Assembly: GCA_947179485.1 (NCBI GenBank)
Contig: OX359247.1
Span: 10,640,588-10,704,587 of the forward strand
DNA: 64,000 nucleotides
Reading direction: 5' to 3'
Source: Allacma fusca
Taxonomy: Eukaryota; Arthropoda; Collembola; Symphypleona; Sminthuridae
Shown here: one piece after another, positions 32,763 through 45,100 of the stretch
How the letters are laid out: the number at the start of each line of letters is the position of its first letter
Numbering within the stretch: position 1 is the stretch's first letter
The notes under the pieces: model-generated
Seen by the model: the letters and a program-made list of their open reading frames with translations, nothing else
Database searches by the model: none
Told to the model about the DNA's origin: nothing
Translations under genes and position numbers: made by a program

Positions 32763-34836
32763 AGTTTTTTATAGAATTATTGTAAACTTCTGTATTGATT
32801 TATGGTTGTAATGTGGTCACTTCTAAAGTCGTATTCACAGACGCTATTATAAATCATTGCATTATTAAACTTAAAATAGTGTATAAACTTGTATGTTGTA
32901 AATTTACGATTAACAAATTAGCAGGCGGTATTTTGGAGGTAGTATTCCTGGGTACGAAGTATCTTGCAGGAGTGACGGGATTTGTAATTCTGCTATGTCC
33001 TAGAACATAATTTTTCGATTTAGAAAAATATTAAATACCTTATTCTAATAACGTTAGTTTTTATTGTGGAATACTTTTCAAAGATACAGCTATTTATATG
33101 ACTATTTTCTTTAAACTCTATTAGGGGTACTGATTTTAGAAGACTCTTCAGGCTACTTTTTCTTGTTTCGGTTATTTTTTTGTTTTTTCTTGGGAGTAGA
33201 CACAAGTATGTAATCCCAAAGTGTGTACCAAGATAGAGCCATATCATTTGTTATTAATTTCATGCTGCATCTGTAATCTAATTTTGATTATGGTCAGATG
33301 GAATATTATATAGTTGTAGATGCCGTATTAGTAAGTTGTTTTTCTTGTTATGGTGGAACTAATGTCTTTAACTTCCCTCGTTGAGTAGATTCTATGAATA
33401 TTTTAACTAATTACTGATTTTTTTGCGTATTTTTCTAAGCACATCGTGTTCATGGTGGGTAATTTAAATTGCTGCCATTTAGTTTTATTCAAGATAATAT
33501 TTTGCGCTGTAACAGGTGTATTCAAACGTTTGCGGTTGAACAGCGAGAATGACTGTACTGAATAAGTTTTCAAACCAATTTGAAGAGAGAATTAGTTAAT
33601 ATAATGAAAGATGTAATAATGTTTACACGATTCATGGATTTGTGTACACGGTATACTAAATGTAAGGCTTATTTAAGTTAAACACAAATAAATCTAAATA
33701 AGTTAAATGTTAAATATTGAAGACCAAGCTCAACTGATTTCCCATTGTATTAGATACAGTTTTTTTGGGGGCAGTAATTGGCGTATATTTCTACTGTTTC
33801 TCCTTCGCATTACAACATACTTTTACATTTCACCAGGTACTTAAAGTAGTATTTAATAGTTTTTCTGCCTTCTTATTAACCTTAAGCGCTACCCAGGTAA
33901 GTGAAATATTTTTATTGTGTAACTTGTTGCGCTCCTATGACGTATGTGTAGTTTATATAATCAAGTAAATGGAATTTGTTGGGTACTTACAACAAGTGGG
34001 ACAGAAGATATCTCGAAGTACTAGGAATACGCACAAAATGAAACAAGAAAGTTTCGTTTACAGTAAACTACACAGATTCATGTCATTCACATTAGCGACA
34101 TTCTGTTTATAAATTTGGAAAGCAATTAAGGAATGAAACATTTTTATATTCATCATTAGCAGCCGCCTTTCTCATTAGGATTGCGTTAAAGTTGATTTGC
34201 TGTATAAAAGGCTGATTGTGAGGATTCCGGATACAAGCGAAAGCCATTCTATTAAAACCGTTTTGCATTTTACACTTGAATAAGTACTGATATTTTGCAT
34301 TTTTTTTTGATTTCATGAATGAACAGGACAACAGAAGTTAATAATAAAATACCAAAATCACCCGTTTAAGGGGCATATTGAAACGAAAGTCATTGTGGAG
34401 GTGGAGGATATCATTTCTGGTATTCTATACACTTGTACTTCAGCAAAATCTCATTTCAATACCAACTCCAATTTCGGTTTAATGATGGAACTCAGGTAAA
34501 ATTAATCAAAAGAATACCTCATCTCACAAGAAAATTGTCACCATAGTCCACCTCACACATTATATTTAAACACCTTTCACAATTACAGCCACAATTAGTC
34601 CTCTATTAGTTGTCCAGTTGTCTATTGTGTATAAAGAAAGAATAAAATGTATAATTAGTTTACGAAGATCTGTCCTTAAGGTTCCAAGTTCTTGGATCAA
34701 AATAAAATCTCATCCACACCTGCATCCCTCATTGATGCCGATGCTGGACGGATAAGATACGAGATTATAACATACATTAACACTGTTGAAGAATATTTGA
34801 AGCATGTCACTTCATAAGTGTAATAAGATGATTTAC
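32763..34836. other. YY1 3' UTR and convergent intergenic DNA
   Basis: No coding exon is recognised. The left part is the likely YY1 3' UTR. An AATAAA at 33687-33692 is a candidate end. The right part would hold the 3' UTR of the minus-strand small membrane-protein gene. Confidence 0.5.
33687..33692 (+). promoter_or_regulatory. Candidate poly(A) signal of YY1
   Basis: AATAAA about 925 bp after the YY1 stop codon in AT-rich sequence. It is assigned only by position. Confidence 0.3.
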
Positions 34837-36658
34837 CTACTGCCCCATTAACTTAAATAAGTATGCTGATGACATCCCTAGAAGAACCGCAAACAAAATC
34901 GTCACCAGAAATAGAACACTCCCAAACACAATTATTAGTCTCCTGCAGTATTTCCATATTTCACTAAAGTTTTCACTTAGGTTTTCTTCTGGTTGGGCAC
35001 CTACAGAAATTCAAAATGGAATAAATTATACATGTTTTTATTGTTCAACTTATAAAAAACGGTTTTCAGTGGTAGTTGAAAATATTGAGTAGATTTGAGG
35101 AAGGCATGTGTACTTCACGTTAGGGCACAAAGGTGTCCGCCTATCCTACATATAGGCCTATATATATGCTATTTATAGGGTGCGAGGATTTTATTAAAGA
35201 GGCTTGTAGGCAAAATAGGGTGCAAGAATATACACTTAAAACCTAGCCTACAAAATAGGTAGGCTCAGCCGTCGTAGAATTATAGGCATATATGTAGGCT
35301 ATAGAAGCACGCTATTTTCATTTAATGGTATATGGAACGGGCAAAATGAAAATTAAAGAATAATCCGCGACTGGTACTTGCAGATAGTGTGTTTCATCGT
35401 GCGGTTCAAACATGAAAAGTTCGTGCTATCTCGTCTTGATATGCGCTAAAATATCACCAAAATTAAAACTTCAAAATACTCGGTAAAGGGAAAACTATAA
35501 TCTTCACCAATGAAATGAAAAATTGCGGTTGAATACAATTCAAATTTCAAACCGGATTTACTGAGATATGTTGTCAATCAGCTAATAGATTTCCGTTGTC
35601 ATAATTGTCTTATTGTTCAGCTGACTTTGAAATGTTTCTTGTTGTATTTAATTTGTGAAATTTTAAGTATGACATCACTTTTGATCAACTTTGTAAAATT
35701 TAGGTACTATTTCTGGCGTAATCCAAGGCTAGATCGACACTGTTCTGCTCTTAGGGACTTTGGTCAAGGTGACTAAACTCGAACTATTTTATTACGATTC
35801 CATTTACTTGAGACATTGTTTTTAATTAGAATAGAATGCCCTTAAATAGTCTGTCAGTAACGAAAAGCATATAAAATGTTGGAAGGGTGTAGAATTGGTT
35901 GATCTAATTTGTCAATGAAATGTAGGCTAATATGTAGGCTTGGTGCTCCCCATATAGGAAGGATGTAGGATATGCTGAACTATTCGACGGTTAAAATGTA
36001 GGCATATATGTAGGCTGGGTTCAAATTTTATAAATAGGAAGGATTTTAGGATAGGCTGAGTCATTTGGACACCTTTGTTAGGGCATCTGACAGCCATAAT
36101 GAAAATGTGACTTGTGTAATACGCTTACTTTCCTGCCACCGTGAAAACATCAACATGAAATGATGCACTTAAAGTTTAATAATTAGCTGGGATTTAATCC
36201 CAATTTTTTTGGCAGCAGCAATTCCTTACCAGGCTCCATTTCGGTTGAACCACTTAGGTACTGATTTGTTATTACATTTCCAACGTAAATATTGATCTTT
36301 GATCCTGAACAGCATGCCTGGCTCCGTCTTGGTCTTTCTATATTTGAACTGGTACTCCTTTCCGTTCCAGAACTCGCTCGTAGCGGAGCACGAGACACTC
36401 GCGCTTTACCTATTCAATTTCACAGGACATACCACAAATGAAGCAAAAACATACAATTTACTTTTTTATATTAAATGGCACATTTTATTCCGACAAGGAT
36501 TTTAAGAACTTTAGTTACTTAATACAAAGAGCAAAATAATTCCCTCAATATTTTAATATAAAAAACGAAGAAGCTGAAATTAAAATCTTACTGCGTGTAT
36601 ATATTCCAGAAGACATGTCTGTTCCTTCCTTCTCATTTGTATCCGTAAAACTAACCAT
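34837..36658 (-). CDS. Small single-pass membrane protein, unknown family
   Basis: A three-exon gene reconstructed from splice sites: 36658-36592, 36409-36230, 35000-34837, in phase throughout, 136 residues. The donors are GTAAGA and GTAAGG and both acceptors are pyrimidine-TAG. An in-frame TAG lies 24 nt upstream of the ATG. Exon 1 (22 residues) is polar and acidic. Exon 2 is basic and Ser/Arg-rich (ERPRRSQACC), followed by a beta-prone stretch INIYVGNVITNQYL. Exon 3 begins AQPEENLSENFSEIWKYCRR, then has a strong hydrophobic helix at about residues 104-130 (LIIVFGSVLFLVTILFAVLL) and a short tail ending KLMGQ. There is no N-terminal signal peptide, so a cytosolic N-terminus with a C-terminal anchor is inferred. 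A second donor, GTAGGT, overlaps the stop codon and could give a longer isoform. I do not recognise the family. Intron 2 carries a hAT-like element. Confidence 0.6.
35128..36077. mobile_element. hAT-like non-autonomous DNA transposon (950 bp)
   Basis: The ends are perfect 11-bp inverted repeats: CAAAGGTGTCC at 35128-35138 and its complement at 36067-36077. They are flanked by an exact 8-bp direct repeat TTAGGGCA at 35120-35127 and 36078-36085. An 8-bp target duplication and CA...TG ends are typical of hAT elements. A further inverted match, GCCTATCCT, lies just inside. Internally there are many copies of a TAGGC/ATATATGTAGGCT motif in both orientations. There is no transposase frame. It lies wholly within intron 2 of the small membrane-protein gene. 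Confidence 0.88.
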
Positions 36659-39600
36659 AATTGTTAGTGTACTGCTCTACCGTCAAAAATAGTATTTGAA
36701 TTTGAACTGAACTATTTTGAATTATCAAGATAAAAGAAACTGCATTATTTTAGACACTCGTCGTCAAAAATTTGTTTAAGTAGGTTCGTAGAGTATTGGA
36801 TAGTCTAAAAACGCTTCACCTGTGTTTGAGATTCTGTGATTGTATATACTTGTTGTGTCTACGTGTAGCCATGTAGCTGCAGGTACTTCGGTATATACAA
36901 GGGTTCCAGGGCTGTTTGTAGGAAGCTTTGAAATGTTGAAGGTCATACATATAAGTACCTACAATCAGACGTGAACATGTTATACAACTACAAATAGCAT
37001 GAGTAAACCATATCAGCGAAAAAATTTACTACACAACATATTTCCTTTCCTACATGAAATCGTATACTCCTAAAGTAATGTGATAACAGAAAATTAATAT
37101 CTAATGTCAAGGGATAGAACATTTTCCTCCTGTATGCATATTCCTTTATATCATGTTAAAAATGTGGTAGCTGTATTGTCAAATAACTCAGGTCTGGGCC
37201 GTCTAGGCACTGATTTCCCGTTACAACATTTTTGCTTTCATTACATCTAGATCTAAGTACTACTAGTCCAATTGCATAATTGTTACAGACTAGGTACCCA
37301 TTCTTTTGTAATATTTTCATATCAAATTTGTTAATATTTCATCACTTTTGACAACTTAAGTACACCGAATTTATTTTCACCTTAATAAAATGAATTCATT
37401 TAATTTCAAAATATCCAGAACTTTCCCGAGGAAACTAGAATAAACAAATATCGACAAACATTTTAAAGGTTCTTGCTTAAAAAATGGTGTACTTAATTTT
37501 AACAGTAAGGATCTTTACATCAGTGACACACTCTTTTGTCATTTTGTGTTTATTCTCCCTCCTTATTCTTGCAATTGTGGGATACACATGGGAATCGAAC
37601 CTGGTGCAATAAGTATTGGCTGGTAATGTAATTAAACATCATACATATACATATCTACAGATATGCGAAAGATGAGAAATCCAAAGTAGGTCCTACCACC
37701 AGACAACCACAGCTTTTTATAGCATAAGTGTAAACAAAGGGCAGGGATAAATCCCGGATCGGCGGGATGAAGGAAATGGATATAAAATCCGGGATTGCGG
37801 GCAAATAATTGAACGGATAAAATTTGGCATTGAAATAGCTGTGTATGTAGGGAAAAGGACATATTTGTGGAAAGCCCCAAGCCCCAACCATTTTTTACTT
37901 TTACAACTTTTGGTTACACACATGGCTGTTATTTATAACTAGATGATTTTGTCTAGTTAAAGAATTGCATTTGTTTACAATCTTCAAGAATATTCTATAA
38001 AATGTGGAATCGAAACTAATTAAGTTGGACCATATGAGCTAGGGGGAGGAGATAGGAGAATGTTTTCAATACCCTGTGTGTATGTACATATAGTGCATTA
38101 CACTGACCAATTGCACAGATATCCGTCCTTCGTAGTTTTCGTAATAATTTGTTGCGTCTGGTTTGTTTTCTTCTCATGTTTCGACAAAATCCAATCAATA
38201 AGAGCAAGTTAACTCGAAAACGCCTGGTTGACACGTACTTACGGAAAACACACGCACAAGGTTACTTTTAAACTGCTTTCGTGATTCCATTGAAATTCCC
38301 TGCTCATTACTTTCACATACTAAATACAGTATATAGTCTGAAGTCTGAACGTTTTGATAATTTTATCAGTACGTCTATGTTGTAGTATTACGTGACATTA
38401 CCACCAGCTTTTATTATTTGTCACCCCAAAAACATTTCTTCTCCCGTATGGATTCATTTACTCTGGTGTGATCAAGTGTTATATATTTTATTTATGTAAG
38501 TGCATGAACTTGAAGGTAAGTACGTAAATGTGTTATAAAAATTCAGGTAATAAATTAAAATGTTCATCACTAAATAATAAGCACGTTACAAGCACACAGG
38601 AAGTATGTACTACTTGTTAGATTTGTTCGTATAAACTCTGAGATATTGTCGATTTTAAAATTGTGATTATTTCTGCAAGTACAACTTTTTACTCCTTGCA
38701 CACTCATGAATTACTACAAGCACTATAAAATGTAATAATGAACTCCTTCAATTTTAATCATCCCATTAAATTGCATTTAAAGTAATTTTATCTAGTGCAT
38801 ATATTAGTTTACGTTCGAAATGACCCTAGTAAAATTTTATTTGCTCAAAACAAATGTCATTGATAAATACTAAAGAGGCATGCCCTTGTACAGTCCTAGC
38901 CAAACAGTATGTTTTGCTGTGAAAAAAAAGGTTTGATAAATTATTTGCAAATTTAGACATGTTAAACTCCAGATAAACAAGTGCGTGTCTCCTGAAAAAT
39001 GCATAATAAAAAGCATTTAAGAAGAAAAACGTTGACGTAATGTACACCTGTTGAGTTCCCAATAAAGTGCTCTTTAACTTACCACCCTTTTGTTTATTTC
39101 ATGTACATAAGCCCAGTAAGGTTTGCTTGTTGCAGTCTTTCTCTCACAAAGAATGAAATCACGGTATCCGTTTATCCTCAACTCATAATAATTTCATGAA
39201 GCCAGTGTTCAAAGAATTTTAGTATCTCGGGGCAAGCAGCTGTGTATACATAGGTACTTACACTACTCGAATCAGTTGAGGAGACAGATAAAGAGCAGAA
39301 GGTTACCCCTCATGTGTTTCTTCTTGTTTGTGAAGAATTCTGGTGTGTAAAAGCGTAATTATCGGTAAACTATAAGACATTTTGAATAAATAACCATGAG
39401 TGCATCCTACTTACTACTTGTCTTATGTCCAATTTATTATACAGTGTAAGATAGAGAGTAATGATTTCCGTACTATATGCTATATGCTAGAACACTGGAA
39501 ATAAAAATTCGTGGAGGCTGAGAAGTATTCCAGTACCAGCTGGCGACCACTTCTGATCATGTGCTTTCCATGAAATATACACGAAGACGTTGACACGCAA

Positions 39601-39975
39601 GTCGTGAAGTTCGCTTCCACACTTCACTTTCATTACTCGGATTTCCTTTCGGACGTCTAGGGCAAGGCGGGTGATTTTCTATTAGTACCTGCCTCGTCTA
39701 CGAAAGAAACTCTTCCGTGACGTCAAAAGGATTTTTTAATTTTAAATAAATAGCAACAATTCCCTGGGTATTAATCCTTTACTTCCGATTTATAAACCTT
39801 TGGGGTTAATTGATATTCCAAGAATGCAATTAGGAAGAGTGTGTAGGGTTCTACTCAAAATGTTCAGGATATATGATAGAATATATAATTTGTAAAAATC
39901 GAGTAGGGAAGAGAATTGAAGTGCAGAGGCAAGTTAACGTTTTGTTGCTTCAGTGGTTAACGAAGATCAAGTACC
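36659..39975. other. Intergenic region with no recognised gene
   Basis: I see no supported exon, RNA gene or transposon terminus. Several overlapping minus-strand frames at 37632-37923 and one at 38016-38234 look like chance. The right end (about 39480-39760) is less AT-rich and includes a perfect palindrome TGACGTCA at 39718-39725, so it may be the promoter for the transcript starting near 39976. Confidence 0.5.
39718..39725. promoter_or_regulatory. Consensus CRE palindrome
   Basis: Perfect TGACGTCA, the CREB/ATF binding consensus, about 250 bp upstream of the ATG at 39976 in locally GC-richer DNA. An 8-bp match can occur by chance, so function is inferred only from its position. Confidence 0.3.
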
Positions 39976-40080
39976 ATGGCCAAGAATTCAGAATGGTTAC
40001 CCGTGACCACATCAACCCCTACAGCTCTATTCCCACTTTTTGTTTCCGGTGAGGAACGGCCTGCATCCTCAGTCTATCAG
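39976..40080 (+). CDS. Candidate first coding exon, gene unassigned
   Basis: ATG in a favourable context (ACCATGG), 35 codons starting MAKNSEWLPVTTSTPTALFP and ending SSVYQ, with a good CAG|GTACGT donor in phase 0. The composition looks coding. I could not find an in-frame partner exon. Splicing from phase 0 into the acceptors just before the DUF229 start at 42131 gives early stops, so it may be an upstream ORF in the DUF229 5' leader or the start of another transcript. Reading through the donor gives a 91-residue frame with a hydrophobic segment; I judge this less likely. Confidence 0.3.
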
Positions 40081-42130
40081 GTACGTATGTATGAATATAC
40101 TCGAAATATTTTTCTGATACTTTTTGTAAGAAACTTATTTGTAGTATTTCTATTTGCCGGACCTTTGCCAGATAATAATCTGAATACAAGAATATATTTA
40201 GTACAGTGTCCCGTGTGCAGTTTGAACGATCCACATAGCTTGCTTAAATAGACGTTGCACACAATGTACAATCATGTATGGGATTCAGGGATTCCCTATG
40301 TAGTATTACATAGCTTAGCATTTGTGCTACTAAATTGTAAGAAGGATCTATCTCAAAATGTGTCTCCAACTTTTACAAGCTGGAAGAAATGTGAGGTATA
40401 GGTGCATATATATCTATTTAATTACTTATTGTAAGTTTTTGAGGTTTGAACTCACGCATGTATATGTACAAGCCTGCATACTGTAGAATGTACATGAGAG
40501 AGAGTTGATTTTGTGAATGCGAAAGTGAGAAGTGGCCAGTATGAGTGTTGTTATGTGACTGTTCTAATACCTGACGTGCATTGCTACCCCGGTTGGAAAT
40601 AGTAGCGTTTGGCGTTATTGAATCCCGCAAGTTACTCGCTTATGAACATACTGTATTCCTAGGGTAAAAGCAACTTCCAGTTTGCATGAATGATACGACT
40701 TGGTACTTATTTTTACCGGAAATTAGTGATTGACATCTATTTCCGGTTGTAATAAAATGACAATGTTATCAATTGGAGCTTTGAAGTATTCTGTAGATAA
40801 TTGCATTGCATTTTTATGACATGTACTTCCCCTAGAAAATTCATTTAGTTATAAATATCTACATTAATCGAGGTGCTTACAAGTAATCTTGGGTTACCAA
40901 GGTCATGGGGCAAACTAGAAATAAATTTGTAGCACAATTGAAGCAAAACGTTCTTCACTTGGTTATATATTTGTATTTGTTTTTTATTTGGGGTCCTCTA
41001 GGCTTTCACCCATGACCCGATAATAATGCAAACAAAACTTTTTACAATTCGTTATCACTTGGTTATATAATTTGCGTGTATGCAAATGTTTCACGGGAGC
41101 AGTCCCATTTGATATGTATGTACATATTACGTATGTATGTGGTGTTGAGATGTATGTATGTGGCATATTTGTATTAATCACTCAAGTTATTAAGTACTAC
41201 TTGTATTTATTATGTTTACTAAAATATATAAATAAGTTCTAACACGAAAACCTCTGAAAGCTCACAATTCTAGCTCTGTTTCCTCATCTCATTGCCTTTT
41301 CCTTTCTGATATTTACATCTAAACGGTGATCATGTATGATCTTGAACCAAAATTCTAAATAGGGAATTTAAAACTCCTCTCACGCAACTGGCATATGTAG
41401 ATACATATGTATGAGCCAATGATCCGATGGAAAAGAATTGTGTAAAACGAGGACAGTAATAGTAATAGAAATAGTACTAATGGGGTGATTTAATACATGA
41501 TAAAATATCCAGATACGAGATCAGAAATCGGAATGCAAACTGTCAGTACAAAGGCATATTCAGCATTGAAACATAAATCTTACCATGTCAGGTCGCTAGA
41601 AGATGATTTTGTTGGAATTAAAAACGGGAAGGAATACCACAAATTGATAGAGTATCTCACCAAATAAATGGAGGGTTATTTATTGCAGAGGCAAAACTTT
41701 TGCATGGAAGAATGTGTGTATGAGCAAAGGGATTAATGCCATTAAGGTTCAACCATTAAGGCTTGAAAAAAACTGGAGAAATTGCTAAAATAGGTTTAAT
41801 TTAAAGGCAAAACTCCAATTTTATATATAATTAATCGACCCTTTAAGAGTCAACAGTAATAGGTACGCCAAGGAAAGTCAGTATCTGCACAAGTGACTGA
41901 ACCAGGAAATTAAGCTACTGGTGAAAACGGCATTGAACTTAAAAATGTTGAAAAAAACATATTCATAAAACAAATGCAGAAATGTATGACTCAGTTATCA
42001 ATTATTCTTCTAATTAATCATGATTCTAAAATATGGCCCAACGCTCACCCCGACTTTCTTAATTGAAAAAAGTCATTTGGATCGTGTTCCAGCAGCTCCA
42101 GTGCTAAACACTCCAGGCGAGAGGTTCACC
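40081..42130 (+). other. Stretch between the orphan exon and the DUF229 start
   Basis: No supported exon. It may be the first intron of the DUF229 transcript. The region contains only short low-quality frames and AT-rich sequence. Confidence 0.5.
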
Positions 42131-45100
42131 ATGCGAAACAACGGAATTTACACGCGACCCTCGCTGACCCGAAAAGGACGACGGTTTTGTGTCTGCAAAA
42201 CTCTGATGATTCTTTTCGGTGTCACTATAACCACTTATGTGATTCTGAACAGCCGTTTGCAACATTTCTACCCGGAGCCCATTGCAATCGGGAAAGTAAT
42301 CAGCGGAAACAAAATCTCCCAGCCCAAATGTGCACTGCCTAATTTACCATTGGACAATCCGGAAATTACAAAATATATAGAAGAATTCCCGAGAATCGAG
42401 TGCAAGCAACCTGATGGTCAAAGAGAGGAAGACTGGGTCGTGGTCAATGGTAGCCATGCAGTAGTAACTGAAGAAGCCAGAGCTAGGCATAAAAATATCA
42501 ACTGCATATTTTCTGGTGAGTCCTTGCAGATTACAGCACGTATTTGTTTAAAGAAATAACACAACAGTGAAATATTTCATGTCATTATTACCCCTAAGGT
42601 ATTGCATTAAGACATAGGATTGAAATTACCCATGCATTTATTCCAATGAAACGTGACCGGCCAACTGCCACCCCCACAACTGCCACAATCACAACTGCCC
42701 CAATAATTTTTTGCCACCGATCCAAAATTACAAAGCGGTAACAACTGCCACAAAACCAACTGCCACCCGGAGAACTGCCACAAGGCAATGCAAACAGCCT
42801 ATGCTAAGTGATGTAGCAGAAACCAACACTCATGCAATGGCACTGACCATAGGATTTCGCCATGACACTTAGCATAGGATTTCGCCATGACACTTAGCAT
42901 AGGATTTCGCCATGACACTTAGCATAGGATTTCGCCATGACACTTAGCATAGGATTTCGCCATGACACTTAGCATTAGTTTCGCCATGACACTTAGCATA
43001 GGATTTGTAATGACACTTAGCATAGGATTTCGCCATGACACTTAGCATTAGTTTCGCCATGACACTTAGCATAGGATTTGTAATGACACTTAGCATTAGT
43101 TTCGCCATGACACTTAGCATTAGTTTCGCCATGACACTTAGCATTAGTTTCGCCATGACACTTAGCATAGGATTTGTAATGACACTTAGCATTAGTTTCG
43201 CCATGACACTTAGCTTAGGATTTGTAATGACACTTAGCATTGGATTTATAATGACACTTAGCATTAGTTTTGCAATGACACTTAGCATTAGTTTTGCAAT
43301 GACACTTAGCATTAGTTTTACAATGACACTTAGCATTAGTTTTACAATGACACTTAGCATTAGTTTCGCCATGATACTTAGCGTAGGATTTCGCCATGAC
43401 ACTTAGCATAGGATTTGTAATGACACTTCGCATAGGATTTCGCCATGACACTTAGCATAGGATTTCGCCATGACACTTAGCATAGGATTTCGCCATGACG
43501 CTTAGCATAGGATTTGTAATGACACTTAGCATTGGATTTGTAATGACACTTAGCATTAGTTTTGCAATGACACTTAGCATTAGTTTTGCAATGACACTTA
43601 GCATTAGTTTTGCAATGACACTTAGCATAGGTTTTTGCAATGACACTTAGCATTAGTTTTGCAATGACACTTAGCATAGGTTTTTGCAATGACACTTAGC
43701 ATTAGTTTTGCAATGACACTTAGCATAGGATTTCGCCATGACACTTAGCATAGGATTTCGCCATGACACTTAGCATTAGTTTCGCCATGACACTTAGCAT
43801 AGGATTTGTAATGACACTTAGCATAGGATTTCGCCATGACACTTAGCATTAGTTTCGCCATGACACTTAGCATTAGTTTCGCCATGACACTTAGCATTAG
43901 TTTCGCCATGACACTTAGCATAGGATTTGTAATGACACTTAGCATTAGTTTCGCCATGACACTTAGCTTAGGATTTGTAATGACACTTAGCATTGGATTT
44001 ATAATGACACTTAGCATTAGTTTTGCAATGACACTTAGCATTAGTTTTGCAATGACACTTAGCATTAGTTTTACAATGATACTTAGCATTAGTTTTGCAA
44101 TGACACTTAGCATAGGTTTTTGCAATGACACTTAGCATTAGTTTTGCAATGACACTTAGCATAGGATTTCGCCATGACACTTAGCATAGGATTTCGCCAT
44201 GACACTTAGCATTAGTTTCGCCATGACACTTAGCATAGGATTTGTAATGACACTTAGCATAGGATTTCGCCATGACACTTAGCATTAGTTTCGCCATGAC
44301 ACTTAGCATAGGATTTGTAATGACACTTAGCATTAGTTTCGCCATGACACTTAGCATTAGTTTCGCCATGACACTTAGCATTAGTTTCGCCATGACACTT
44401 AGCATAGGATTTGTAATGACACTTAGCATTAGTTTCGCCATGACACTTAGCTTAGGATTTGTAATGACACTTAGCATTGGATTTATAATGACACTTAGCA
44501 TTAGTTTTGCAATGACACTTAGCATTAGTTTTGCAATGACACTTAGCATTAGTTTTACAATGACACTTAGCATTAGTTTTACAATGACACTTAGCATTAG
44601 TTTCGCCATGATACTTAGCGTAGGATTTCGCCATGACACTTAGCATAGGATTTCGCCATGACACTTAGCATAGGATTTCGCCATGACGCTTAGCATAGGA
44701 TTTGTAATGACACTTAGCATTGGATTTGTAATGACACTTAGCATTAGTTTTGCAATGACACTTAGAATTAGTTTTGCAATGACACTTAGCATTAGTTTTG
44801 CAATGACACTTAGCATAGGTTTTTGCAATGACACTTAGCATTAGTTTTGCAATGACACTTAGCATAGGTTTTTGCAATGACACTTAGCATTAGTTTTGCA
44901 ATGATACTTAGCATAGGTTTTTGCAATGACACTTAGCATTAGTTTTGCAATGACACTTAGCATAGGTTTTTGCAATGACACTTAGCATGGTTATTTTCAA
45001 CGAACCTTTTCGATTTCAAATTTTTAAAAAAGTATTTACATGTAAATTAAGTTTGCACAAATGTGGTATAAGCGTAAGTGCTACAAACGTGATGTGGCAG

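Noticed and set aside
37560-37625. Minus-strand GGTTCGATTCCC resembling a tRNA T-loop
   Set aside because: The five bases on each side of the loop do not pair as a T-stem, and no D-arm or anticodon arm is found at the right spacing.
37632-37923. Three overlapping minus-strand frames
   Set aside because: Several frames are open at once, with no splice context and no recognisable domain. They are consistent with a locally stop-poor stretch.
38016-38234. 72-codon basic minus-strand frame
   Set aside because: Single short frame with no conserved motif, no supporting splice partner and no nearby poly(A) signal that I could assign.
42944-44883. Long open frames on both strands across the satellite (for example repeated MTLSISFA octapeptides)
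   Set aside because: They arise because the repeat unit is mostly 24 bp, a multiple of three, with no stop in several frames. The frames lie in an intron of the DUF229 gene and show no protein-like constraint.
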